Shown here: piece by piece, positions 1 through 12,361 of the stretch
Numbering within the stretch: the first letter of the stretch is position 1
How the letters are laid out: each line of letters opens with the position of its first letter
Origin: Onchocerca volvulus
Lineage: Eukaryota; Nematoda; Chromadorea; Rhabditida; Onchocercidae
Length of the DNA stretch: 64,000 nucleotides
Assembly (NCBI GenBank): GCA_000499405.2
Contig: HG738139.1
Location: 8,146,616 to 8,210,615, forward strand
Reading direction: 5' to 3'
Program-made: the position numbers and the translations under genes
Notes under the pieces: generated by a model
The model's database searches: none
What the model saw: only the letters and a program-made list of their open reading frames with translations
Told to the model about the DNA's origin: nothing

Positions 1-1982
1 TCTTTTTGATTTTAATCTTATCATGTAAAATTGATTTTTAATGAAGTACTGAAATTTTTTCGAACTGAAGTACTTATATTTGAGATAATTATCCATAGAA
101 AGAAAACTTTTTCTCGGCATCTTCGTTTCGAAGAAATGGAGAAGAAGAAATAGTGAATTACTTTCACTCAATAATGAAGGAAAACTAAATTTGTGAGATG
201 ATGAAAATTTCGCTTGCTTAAAATCAATTCGTAATTTCATTTTTTTTCTCTCCAATGTAATTAAAGTTTTTGAATATTTCGTCTGAGAAGTTTTTTTTTT
301 CTTTTAGCAATCTTCCAGTGATAGAAATTACTTAGAAATAATTATGTCATAGCATTTACGTCATAGCATTTTCCACTGCAAAAGATTTTTCATTCATTAT
401 CTGAATACACTAAAAAAGGTAATTTTTTCGAAATTTAGTAATTTCGATGGATAAGCTGAATTTCAAAAATGTTTCCATTCGATCATTTTTCTTCTGGCCA
501 TTTTCCTAATTTGCATGACTCAATCTTCTAATCATAACTTTTTGCTGATTGTCTTATCATCTCAAATTAAAATAAATCTCCTCTTATATTTTAAATCATA
601 GATTACCACTTACTTAAATGACTTATCTGAATTGTACTGTTAACTAATTTTCAAATAACCCGTGTGGTACTACTGTATTCCTCAATTTCCATTGGACTAT
701 GATGGCAGCACAAAACTTGGGAATTATAATCAACATTTAACATCAATGTTTATCTTTGATAACTTTGATAACATAGTAGATTTTTGCATTACTCGAATTG
801 CTGATGTTTACTTACAATCTTTAGAATCTTTCCAAAAACTTTCTCATCTAGTTGATCTTTTCATCATTTTTTTTTTCTTTTATTGAATTCGGAATTCTTG
901 AGACAAATCTCAATTAATGGGAATTCTTAAAATACGTTACTTTTTCTTTCCGAAAATTTCAATTGTCTCCTAATTGACGAACATATCAGATGAAAGCCAA
1001 TTGTCAAGCGGAAAGGAGAAAAAATGAAGAAGCAATGATGTGAATCCAAATTTGTTTCAGAAATAAACTCATCAGAGAAATCATCTGCTGTTCTACTCTT
1101 GAGATAGGAGCCCTTTCGTGCCTTTTGTATTCCATCGGAATTCTAAATTTCAAAATAATTTTTAAATGTAATATTTGCTCAAATATGAGGAAAAAATTCC
1201 ACAAGTGATTATTTTGTCTTGTTTTGTTCTCCAGAATCAAAGGAAAAAAAAATTCAGGAAAATTCAGGAATTCAGGAAAAAAATTGAAATTTAGGATTTT
1301 TTTCTTTGTATGAAGGGTTAACTTTCTGGTACCAAAGAATCTTTTGATTACATCCTGAATTTATTAATATTATCCATAATTACTAATATAATCAATATAA
1401 TCAGTTTACGAATATTATCAATTTACTTACATATTTCATGTACTCCATATCGTGACTTAATAAAATCAAATGAAAATGATAAACATTTGATTACGGTGGA
1501 ACAAAGAAATAAGCAGATTTCATGGTTCGAAACAAAAAGTTAAAAGAAGTAAGCTGGAGCATTCCTAGAAGATAAAGTTGAAATAAGTTTAAGAAACATA
1601 TTTGCAACCTGACGACTAGCTAAATTCAGGCATAAAAATCAAATTTAATAGATCTAATAACATTGAATCCATACTAATCTTGATGATTTCAATGAAATAT
1701 ACAATGTACAGTATTTATAGTACCGAATCATCTGTCTGATTTCGCATAATTTTTTATAAAATTTACACAAATTTTGAAACAGACACAAATAAATTCAAGA
1801 TCTTCTCATCCTTCTTTGATTTCACTCAGCGAAATCCTGTTTAGACATCTTATTGCCTTATCTTCCGTTATCACATCAGGCTTTGAACCTCAATCAGCCA
1901 AGTTTTCTTTTTAATCAAAAAACTAAAAGCTGCGTTATGAATATATAAATTTATAAAATTAGCATGAAAAATTCAATATAGC

Positions 1983-2039
1983 ACAGCTATGAATTTCATG
2001 AATTCAAAAAAAATTCATGAATTTGAAATTCATAGCTGT
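1983..2039. repeat. 57-bp foldback (inverted repeat)
   Basis: The arms 1983-1998 and 2024-2039 (acagctatgaatttca and its reverse complement) match perfectly over 16 bp. The A-rich centre contains a further inner palindrome around gaattc and ttcatgaatt. It would form a strong hairpin. It could be a solo foldback relic or a non-autonomous element. No target-site duplication is evident. Confidence 0.7.
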
Positions 2040-2847
2040 ACTACATTTTCAAACAATTCATCTTAGTACTTCATTAATAAAAATAGGAAAAATGAAAAGT
2101 TGGTAATAGTAAGCATTTTTCTGATGCTCTACTATAGAATTATTCTCTAACTTTTTTCGATTTGTTAGAGTGAGAATATTTTTGGAAGAAACTTCTGGAT
2201 CTTTGAATGAAGCATAAGGAAAATTCAGCTCATTAAGAATGAAATATCTTTCGAAGTGTTCGATAGCACAAAAATATTTACGAATTCCAGAATTTCGACT
2301 TAAATAAGCACGACTATTCATGTGTACAATATTAATAACAGATCAATCGAAAAAAAAAACCTATCTTTTTCAGATTAGTAAATTAGAGATACACAATTTA
2401 CTACCCATAACAAACCAAATCATTTCTCGAACACTGATCAGGTATGATCCCTGATCTCAGTGTTTTTTTCTTATCAAAATTTTTATCTCCTTCTTCCAAA
2501 AATTTATGGCAGTCTACTGGATTTTTTTGCTGTGATACCGAAGCAAGAAAAAGATAGAGAAATTGGAAAAAACTTCATTTGAACCAATCAAGAATTAGTT
2601 GCTTTTATTGTGTTTCCTGGAAAAAAAATAACAAAAGTTATAATTCTAAAATTTATGTCAAAATTATTGTTAAACAGAAAAAAGTCATAGAATGTCGGAC
2701 AAACTGGAAACTGTAAAAAAGTTGCATATTCAAATTTACTATCCATCCTAACTGCTTCTAAAATTCAAATTACTTGCAAACTTTCACATTTATAACCATA
2801 GCAATGAATATACTTCAGTAATGTTAAAGTCATTGAATGTTTTTTGA

Positions 2848-2907
2848 AGATCATAATTTCAGAAGATCATAATTTCCGAATTAAACTTCAGAAGATCATA
2901 ATTTCAG
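2848..2907. repeat. short degenerate direct repeat
   Basis: Three near copies of agaagatcataatttc occur in about 60 bp, with variable spacing. No function is evident. Confidence 0.5.
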
Positions 2908-3512
2908 AATTAGATTTCGATTTCCTCCAAATTTCAGATCAAACTATTTGATCTGAAATTTGCATGTATCAATGCGATTAACAATATTGAATTTGAATGA
3001 GAAAAATAATTAAATAATCTGGCAAAACAAATATTGGAGAGCCTTTTGAGTGCTGATGGAGGAAATCGCAACAAAGTCGCAACAGTGTCGCATGTTTATC
3101 AAATTCAAATTCAAATCAATTAAGAAAAGGAGAAGAGAAAAAATATAGCTGATAAACGAAGCATCTAAATTCAACTCATTGTTCTTAGCCTAAATTTGCA
3201 TCATTTTGTAAACCGACAATTTTAGTAAAACATGACCTGAATTTTGCAACAATTCTGTCTAACTATGGCATTTATGAAAACTATTAAAATTGAACGCCAT
3301 TAAGAGGAGAGATTCAAAAAATTAATATCCGAAAAACTTTTTGCTCAAATGAAGAAACAACACGAACAGTTTGTAATTTTTGCACTTCTTTTGCACTTTA
3401 TGCTTGCATTTCATTTGCCTCACATCGAAGAATTTCATTTAAATTCTTGCAATTTATTCTGCAATTAAAACAAACATAAAATTTGCAATTTGCGATTAAT
3501 TTCTGTCTTCAG

Positions 3513-4499
3513 ATACTGGCATCATCGACCGAAGAGAACGAAAAGGTGTGGTTATGTCAGCTGTATGAAAGTTCATCTTTACTCACTCAACTCGGCGCCT
3601 TGGTTTATAAGGATGTCGAGAAACTTTTGAGTAATGAAGGTACAATCTCATATTCTTTTCAGCATTCAATGATTTCATCTTCCGGGCCATTATTCTAATG
3701 CTGTGTTGTCCTGTTCTTATTCATACATTCCATTATTCTTGGAAAAGCAATTAATTTAACAAGCATACCAATTGTTCATTGATCTATCTTTTGGTTAGAT
3801 ATTAAAGATCAATTCTGAAATTAAAGTACTCGAAAACTTCGATTTAATGGAAGGGATTTAATTTTGGAAGATCAAATTAAACAAACGAAGAATTGTATAC
3901 CATTTGGTTCTTTTCATTTGATGAGAATCCAAAATCCGAAAATTCATTTAAATTATGCTAAGCGAACTCTGAAAAAAATTTAAAATCTGACTTTTCAGTT
4001 TTTTAAATTTATTTTATAACATTAAATGATTAAGTCCAATGATGATTCTCGAAATTTTACGATACTAAAAGTATTTTTAGACTTTTTTCATTTTCATTCT
4101 TTCAGAATTTGACTCACTCCTTCGGTTTCAAAAAGTTTGCCATCGATTGGTTTGAATCGAAATAAGATAATTAAAACAAAAGACTGTTAAATAGGTTTCA
4201 TTTCTTATAGCAAACTTGCACATTGCGTACTTGAATCTTTGTAACTGCAAGCCTGAAAGCCAAACGGCTCAAATATTCAACAACTAATTCCATTTTTTGA
4301 GATTCTGTCAACCAACAATGAATTCTTTCAAATACCAAACAATCTATACTAATTAGTAATGATTGCAGGAGTGATAATAGACGAAGTGCAGGACATCGAA
4401 AAAAGGAAACATGAATATTTGCGATTCGGCAAGAGAAAGCACGAATACTTGCGTTTCGGGAAAAGGAAGCATGAATACATAAGATTTGGCCGTAAGTAG
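3513..4499 (+). CDS. flp-14: FMRFamide-like neuropeptide precursor FLP-14, 5' exon missing
   Basis: Two exons are visible, 3513-3639 and 4369-4499, joined in phase 1. The second exon encodes three consecutive amidatable peptides separated by KR dibasic sites: KHEYLRF-G twice, then KHEYIRF-G followed by R-K and a stop. KHEYLRFamide (AF2) is the FLP-14 peptide, and the family is known for several tandem copies. Processing is expected in neuronal dense-core vesicles by proprotein convertase cleavage and C-terminal amidation from the glycine. The first visible exon gives an acidic spacer and would follow a signal-peptide exon that I did not find upstream. The end is ambiguous: the last codons CGT AAG TAG overlap a strong donor (C|GTAAGT), so a further exon is possible. 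The third copy has Ile in place of Leu. Confidence 0.9.
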
Positions 4500-5579
4500 T
4501 TGAGGTCAGAGGTTACCACTGCATACATTATCTCTCTGAATTTTATTTATGTATATGTTGATATATCACTGCAGTGATTTCCTATATATGACATTTGACA
4601 TTTCTGGAGCAGTTCACGTCAGTAAACGCAAAAACACGTTTCATCATCACAACGTACTAGTACTGATTAAACGAGAGAAAAGTATTGTACCGCTGAGTAT
4701 CTCAATCATGATTTAAGAGGAAACGATCAAAACTTTCGCATTCCAAAATTATTCTTTTTCAGATTGGCTGAAAATGGGAAATTATTTTGAGATTTCAAAG
4801 ATTTCAAATTGCCTTTTTTATGATTGATTAAATAAAGTCATTAAATAGCGCTTAAAATGAAGTTTCATCGGGAATCTATAAAAGAGTATATTCGATACGA
4901 AACTGCGTCATCATTAAGAGACATATAACACGGACACTGAATATACAAGAAGAGTTTCTAGTATTTGATATTATGACGTGTCAATCTTCTATCAATTAAG
5001 AAATCTTCCAGAAAACTGACGAAAGATTTCGCGTCACTAGTGAACATTAGCGAGTCTAGGAACATATGAATGCGATCATATATGGCAAATATGATGGAAT
5101 TGATGGAATTACCGCAAATTCAAATTTCGCAACAGTGAACCTAAAATGACATAAATCATCCTAATTCAAACAGATCTTCTTTTCTGTCCTTTCATTTCTA
5201 AGCGGTAATCGATAAATCCAAATAATAGTGTTATTTAAATATCAATTTCCTGGGAAAACTAAGCATAATAATTAAGAATCATTTAATTTCCAATTGAATA
5301 ACAGAATGAGATAGCTTTTCTTGTAATTGAATTGATGTTACACTAATATCATTACCATCAATCAAATCATTAAAAATATACAACAGAGCAATACGGTTAA
5401 TTCAGTAGAAATAACAATAATAAAACATACAAGTCATATAAAGTTTACACGTCTAGATATAAATATATGGAGGTAATCATAACTGCAAATACACAAGTGG
5501 CCAAATATTGAAAAGTAAGCAATAATCTTCAATGTAATCATCAGTTTGGAACTACTGCGTGAACTGCACACCGTATCGC
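4500..5579. other. convergent intergenic region
   Basis: This separates the 3' end of flp-14 from the 3' end of the minus-strand four-TM gene. I see no coding signal in it. Confidence 0.5.
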
Positions 5580-7690
5580 TCATATCCTCGAATTATGTGG
5601 ATAATGTGCGCTAATATATTTGTTATTTCGATCGGAGCTGAACACTTTTTCCACCATAAGATTCAAACAGAAAAGTGCCATTATTGCCAGATATAGTGAT
5701 ACAACGATTCCGGCACAAGCCTGCAATTATAGTCAGTTGTAAATGATTAGAATATGATTATAACTGAAATTATGAACAAGCATATGTACATAATTTTCCA
5801 TTTAAACAGTTAAATAATAATGAAGAAGTATATGAAGAAGAAAAATGCTCTTAAATTCTTCCTAAGATAATTTATAAGCCTATACTGCTTAACTTTCAAG
5901 ATTTTAACAAAATCTGAGCATCAGATGAATCTAAAGAACTCATAGTAAAATATGAAAAGCCCACAGCAATCCATCCGAAATGTTCTCCAGTTTCGATTAT
6001 AGTTCGTTGAGAAATAGTACCACCGATACCGCATACCAGCATCCATGCAATCATTCCTGCACCAGCGAATACCACTTCCTGAATTATAAGCTGTTAATGG
6101 TTCAATATATTCATCTCTGGATATACAGTCAGAGATCTAATCAATGTCTAGATTCTAGATCACATATTTAATAATCAACAAAAATGAATATTCCATTGTA
6201 TTCTCATCAATGCAATATTTGAAGTACTAACGACAATGACTGAATTCATTCCATATTTCCCAATCAAAACTAAATCAACAAATTTCAACAAACGCAAATA
6301 CAGGAATATCAAGGATTTCCTCCATTCTTTTCTTCAGAAATCTAAAAAATAATTCTGATTTTTGGCAGACTAAAGCCGGTCATTGTATGATATTGTTGTT
6401 TGCATTTATTAGATGACTGATTCTCGTACAGTCCAATAGTACGGTCATTATCAAAGGGCTACTTTTAATGATTGAGCAGCGGAAATCTTATAACTCGAGA
6501 AAATAAACTTGCAGTGATCGAGCAGTTTGTAAGAGATATCGCTCCTCTTTCGTCCATTTTTTGACGATATACAATGACGTACATAATAATAGAAACGATG
6601 CAATGTAGTAGGGTAAGTGATGAGATGATATAAATAAGGACTATTTCATAGTTCACCGAAATATAAGCTACCGTATACACTGGATCGAGCAGAATCAACA
6701 CTATTATTGTCAGGATCTGAAATTACTGCAATAAACATAGAAACGAAAGACTTTTTGCACAAAATGATATCATTTTGTACTTATCACCTTGCACTGATTT
6801 TAAATAATGAGGAGAGGAGAAAAGAAATAAAGAAATATTTGAGGATAAATTTAAAAATTAAAAAATCAAAAATTTTGTACTCTTATATAAATACAAATGC
6901 AAACAATTGTTTCATTTTTTATCACAAATTCATCCGAAATGATAGCTTTTACTTCATCAGTCTGTCCCAAATTTATTCCTGTGAAACTAAAGTGAAACTT
7001 TTGGGATTCCAAACATTTTTGTTTTAAAATAAATGTTATTTTTCAAAAATCGTCATAAAAAACTTTCATCCTTACTCAATACTGCTGTAAAATGATTTGG
7101 GAGATCGCGGGAAACTCGCTTTGACATGCATCTGTGTATGCAAAAAAAGGAAAATTTTCATGCTATTTAACACGACAAATCAAAAATAAAAAGTGTGAAT
7201 CTCATGTAGTGTGGGTAGCAGTATATCTTAACATGAATAATTCAAATGCAACACATTTCTACAAATCATAGAAAGATGGTTGGAGTATTGGAGTTCACAG
7301 GAATGAATGAAAGAATGGCTAAAATGTTCCTTTCCAAGGAGATAAGCGTTCACTAATTCCTGCATCTGACTGATAAGCAAAACAACTTACAACAATAAGG
7401 ATTTTGATTGCTCCACAGATGATTAACTGCGTGGGCATAACCATTGCAATAAGTTTTGTAGATTGAAAGTGGAGGAATCAGATGCTGCAATACAAGAAGG
7501 AATCAGATGCTGTAATACAAGGAGGAATCAGATGCTGTAGTACGAGAAGAGGAAGAGAGAGGGGAAAGAATTCGTTCGATGTGGGATGATGCATTTGCTT
7601 TACGACGTGAATCATTGTGTCAATATTTATAAAAATGTAACGCACCGATTGGACAGTATGGTACGCATAGCTATTAGCTTGTAGATCCAT
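5580..7690 (-). CDS. small four-transmembrane protein, MARVEL-like
   Basis: Five minus-strand exons (7690-7646, 7426-7391, 6716-6513, 6078-5965, 5720-5580) join in phase 0 into a 179-residue protein beginning MDLQANSYAYHTVQS. It has four strongly hydrophobic segments at roughly residues 16-42, 47-75, 96-118 and 133-158, both ends apparently cytoplasmic, and a short polar tail. This resembles four-pass MARVEL or claudin-like proteins, but I do not recognise the family. The donor of exon 3 appears to be GC (ATCACT|GCAAGT), because the GT alternative shifts the next exon out of its hydrophobic frame. The intron after exon 1 holds a 25-bp triplicate repeat. The gene lies downstream of TMEM33 on the same strand, 1.2 kb away. 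Confidence 0.65.
7475..7549. repeat. three tandem copies of a 25-bp unit
   Basis: Copies start at 7475, 7500 and 7525, each beginning gaatcagatgctg. They differ at only a few positions. They lie inside the first intron of the four-TM gene. Confidence 0.9.
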
Positions 7691-8870
7691 TCTTTTCCTC
7701 TCCTTTGCAATGATTTTTCTTCCCCACCTGCAATATAGTAGTCAAGAAATGCAGAAAATGTTCAGAAATCAATCGATAGAGTGTTATCAGATCGCTCTGT
7801 CTTTCTAGTCATTAACTTGTTAATCGTAATTATGAATTTCTTACAGACTGTTCTTTATTCAAAATATGTATTGATAGTAAATTTCATGGAATATCATATC
7901 CTGACTATGAAAATTTTTCAAATTCGTTGTTGGTCTATTCTTCCTTCATTTATCGATAGGTTCCATCAGAGCCACTGGCTTAGTTTCACATGAATTGCTT
8001 ATCATTCACAGTAATATTATGTCAACCCTGCTATAGCTATTGCTTAAAAATAAATTTTTGCTCTATTTCATGTGAAATAACAATTTGAATCTCAATTAGT
8101 AGATTCAAGTTGTAAGGAAAAGCTCTCTTAAATTGCAAATTACCATAAATGGATACCCTTCCTGTTATAATAACATAGTCATAAAACTTTTTGATGGCAT
8201 CATTATGTACTGAATTTCGTAAACCAATTATGATACAGTAAAAATTTTATCTTTAAAATAGAAACAAAAGTGAGAAAAATCCATAAATCTTCAAGAAATA
8301 ATGGAAAAATTTACTAACACAAATCAAGAACAGTATAACCGGTAAAGTCAACACAAAACAACATCTACGATAATCAAGAGATCAAGCATGATCCATGAAA
8401 TTGCTGATTAAAATCTCACAATAAAAACTGTGAAAAAATGGGACTAAAAATTCTTCACGTCCTTTTTATTAAAATGTTGTAGGACAAAGCCGATAAGCGA
8501 TATTAATAATGGAATGCACTGCATTTCGGATCATCTGTGGGCAATTAGGACTCGAAACAGCTTGCTCAAGAGAAACACGAAGTTGGTAGAAAACCAATCT
8601 GTAAAACTATGATCAGTAAATCTATGAAGAATAATTTCCATGTCAATAAATTAGTCCCCAAATAGTTTTATACATCTGCAAAAAAGTTTAGGCATGAAAA
8701 ACATTATGAAATTATGAGCTATTATATCATTAACAATAAAAATATCTCTAATTATTATATTTAGGAGAATATATGTATAAGTGTAAGCAAGTTAAAATAG
8801 AATCGGATCATTTCCAATAAGATTTAGTCAACAGATGAATTCAATGGAAAAATTAGATCACTAATAGCAT
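7691..8870. other. intergenic region between two minus-strand genes
   Basis: The region between the TMEM33 stop and the start of the four-TM gene holds no recognisable gene. It should contain the TMEM33 3' UTR and the four-TM promoter or trans-splice signals. Confidence 0.45.
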
Positions 8871-11298
8871 CTAATGTCTATTTATGATCGCATGCAATGT
8901 TCGCAAAACGTTCTGCGCTAAGATATTCAAATAGTAATCAATTTTTTTATAAATCATGCAAAAGAAATACCTTGTAGAATGGTTCCTGCGAGACACATAA
9001 CGCAGCGTTATAAATCGATAATATACGAACGGAAGAAAGAACGAAGCCTTACCCCTGAAAACATTAATTATTAAAATCACACTCCTAATGCTAAATTTCT
9101 AGATAATGAAGTTGTAATACATATCTTGAAATGATTTATAATCAACAATTCGATTAATGCAAATATGCGTTTATTTAGGGTTGAAAAAAGAATTGCATAA
9201 ATCATGATCTTTGATTAGATTTCAATGCAGTATGATCTTCAGTTAAGATGCTCAAAAGTGCAATGAATATCGTATACTAGAAAATAGTATACTAGTTTCT
9301 AAATTATTTGAGACAGATAACTGAGCATATGCAAAATTTAATAATAAAAAAAAATCAATTACTTTATGTAAACAAAGTTTATAATTTAAACAAGAACTTA
9401 CATGAATACCATGGCAACAAGCATTGGCATTAAAAAGATTTCGGAACATGCAATAACACCCAAAAGATTCTGCGTATGTTGCCGTATTAACTCAAACATT
9501 TTGTCGGCCACATTCGTTGCCTTTCCTACTGCATGACATATTTGAATCGCGAAATTTGCGCTGTGCAGCAATCCATACAAAAATACTGGCATAAGTGCCA
9601 CTAGGGAAAAGAATAGATTATAGACCACATATTTCATTTACACAAAGTATTTTATATGTTTTAATTTACTATTTACAGAACCTAAATTTAAAGACACAAA
9701 TTATTATTACTGAAAGATGAGCAGTGGTCGAGAGAAAGTGATTATTAATCAATGAGTCATTATAATTTTGTCATAATTACGGCACTTCTACTGCTTTTCT
9801 AATTACAGTAACTGCAGGCAAAAATCATTTAGCATAACGCTTCTGTTGCATGCGTTAACTACGAAAATATAATGAGGGATTTCGAAATACATCAATGTTT
9901 ATAATGTTTATAACAATTACATTGCTGGCACAATTAGCAGATAATTTGTTTGAAATATTTCTGCAAAATAAGATGATAAATTTCATAGACAATTTGTATC
10001 AAAATTATAAAAATATGCAAATTATAACAAACATACTAGTAACTGGGGTAGACGTGATGAACAAGACAGAGTAAATAAGATAATGACATGAATCTTCCAT
10101 AAGTACTCTGGACAAGAATTCCCGAGTAAAACGCAACCCTCCAACACGCTGATGTACGCGAAGGGCATTTGTTGCAGCAGCTAAAATAATCTCAAAAACA
10201 AGCAGAAATGGAAAACAGAGAGATATCCTGTTATCATGAAGTTAAACGCGTATAACCTTATTTCATGCTTCTATTATAAAACAAACATTTCTATTCTATT
10301 TTCATTTACAAATGCATCTCTATTATATTTTATATTTCATTCGCAAGAAAATTAATTTCAAGTCAAATTAGGCGGATAAGCTAATAATCGTAAATTTAAA
10401 ACAGTTCGATCATGTCGCGTGATTTTTAAAAAACATGAAAAAGTAATACAAAATACATACCCGCTGCGAATGCTTTCGAATAAGCTGAGTACTGAGAACT
10501 ACGAGTACCGAAAGGTAAAATGAAATATAACGTACATAAAACGGTCACAATTCTTGTCAAGAAAAGGATAGCATCTGTTTGACGAGATTTCAAGAAATTC
10601 TGCAACATGATTAAATGTAAATTTTAAAGAACACTGAGAGTAACATAAAATGATTCCTACTGTTTGTAATTGTAATATCTAAAAAGTATTTATGATCATT
10701 TAAGAGAACTACAAGATTTTCTAGTATTTTGAGCATAAAATTACAAACTATGGGTAAAATAAATGGGTAATAAGAAAGTAGTAGAAAAAGGGCTGATCAA
10801 TCATGTAATTTGAATGGATTTCTCGAAATGTGTTGGGCCTTTTCTCCGACCAACGCAAAAACTTCAAACTTTTATTTATTTTTCCCAAGGCTATTAATCT
10901 TTTATTTTCCATGTTTTAAAGAGACTTAATTTCGGACTTTAAAACAAAAAAAAAAAAAAAAAAACAGAAAAGATCTGACCCAAAGTCTCTAATCTTTCAA
11001 ACTCAATTGTTATCCTTACAATTATCGATAAAATATTAATGGTGTTGATAATGATTTTCTGTATATAGCAAAAATTTTCATATAATTGGAATTCATAATA
11101 ATCAGGAGTTAATATTTACGCTTTTATCATTTGTAATATCGGAAATAACAAAAGATATTGAGCACATACTGCTAACGTTGAGTGTCCTCGCACGTTGTGA
11201 GAATACGTTGCTGATGGACTATCACGAGTAGGTGAACTACCTGATGAAGGTGAGGAACCATCGTGACGAATGGTACTTTCTTCATGAATCTCAACCAT
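8871..11298 (-). CDS. TMEM33 homologue, ER membrane protein
   Basis: Five minus-strand exons (11298-11170, 10599-10461, 10180-10037, 9600-9402, 9054-8871) join in consistent phases to give 264 residues; vertebrate TMEM33 is about 247. Family-specific stretches are clear: LRVHQR, the MEDSCHYLIYS segment, VIACSEIFLMP, and FVYYRFITLRYVSRRN near the end. The first exon adds a Ser- and Pro-rich hydrophilic N-terminus. Family knowledge: TMEM33 sits in the ER and nuclear envelope, binds reticulons and modulates tubule structure and ER stress signalling. The start was chosen because it is the first ATG after a plausible acceptor (ctctgcag, about 8 bases upstream on this strand). The gene is divergent from SNF5, with about 1.06 kb between the two starts. 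Confidence 0.92.
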
Positions 11299-12361
11299 AA
11301 CAAAGCTGCAGAGGTGTCAAAATTTGAAAGAAGTCTATAAAGATATTTTACGAGGCTAACAGCTACTTTTATCAAAGCCAATCATGCATAAAATCGACAT
11401 CATATTCTAGCCAGGTCTATCATCAGCGTTAATGCACATCAAATCACTAAAACTGTAAAATTATTGTAGAGTCAACAAATGAGCTTATTCTCCTTTGATA
11501 AATTGAAAATAATTAGTGATCTTATTTGCGGGTAAACAATAATTCTCAAAAAAAATCAAATTAGTCGTCAAAGAATTGAGTACTGAAAAGTATGACACCG
11601 ATAATTTGGTCGGAAAGAAAATGACTCTATGAAAAGTAAAATGGAAGAATTCAGAGAGAAGGAAAATATTGTATAGGTAAAAAATTTATACGTAAATCAA
11701 ACACATGTAAATTTATACATAAATCAAACACTATAAATAGATTTCTATGCAAAAGCAATTTACACGTAAATCAGACACGTATGAAACAAGTTTCTACGAG
11801 TAAGCATAAGGAGTGATTCATGGCCATCTATTCTAAAATAAACGAAAAACCGAAAAACCGAAGACACCGTAGACCATAAATCAGCAATAAACAAGAGGCC
11901 TATCCACGCTACGCTACTTGACCTTTTTATCAAATTGACTCCAAGCCAGCTCAAAGGCGGGGTTATCAACAATTTTGATTTATGCCTCCTCATCTGCGTC
12001 TCCACATAATCAATTTATTTCTCAAGTTTCTTTCTCTCAGAGGAACAAGATGAATGTTTCATACTTTGTAGTTGTCTCATTGCAGGACGTTTTGGCACAT
12101 TTCCAGCAGAAAGTACTCAAGACTTGGAGGTAATTGCGAGAGGTTAAGGAACGGGATCGGGTTAGGGGTTAAGGGTTACGGGGTGAGTTATTTAGATGAA
12201 GATTAGCTTTGTATGCATGTTTCGTGTCAATTCTTATTCCTTTCATCTTTATTAATTCTTCAATTCTCCATAAGCCTTTAAATTTATTTTCTTTTATTTA
12301 TTTTACATTCACAAATACACATACAGAGATTAGAGTTTGGACGTTTGCACTGCCAGCCGTC
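11299..12361. promoter_or_regulatory. divergent promoter region between TMEM33 and SNF5
   Basis: This 1.06 kb separates two oppositely transcribed starts, so both promoters should lie here. A ctctgcag acceptor precedes the TMEM33 ATG and an acatacag acceptor precedes the SNF5 ATG, both candidates for leader trans-splicing. A run of variants of the word cgtaaatcagacac and related acataaatcaaacac occurs around 11690-11780. No motif could be assigned. Confidence 0.45.

Larger units (their letters stand above)
1..3512. other. upstream region of flp-14, no gene recognised
   Basis: This stretch is AT-rich and holds only short scattered open frames without convincing splice sites. The first exon of flp-14, with its signal peptide, should lie here but I could not identify it. 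An ATG at about 3350 opens a short hydrophobic peptide but has no donor that joins it to the next exon. The other recognisable elements are a foldback at 1983-2039 and a weak short repeat at 2848-2907. Confidence 0.5.

Noticed and set aside
6707..7027. 106-codon plus-strand open frame
   Set aside because: It lies opposite the second intron and third exon border of the four-TM gene. Its composition is Ile/Lys/Asn-rich, typical of AT-rich non-coding DNA.
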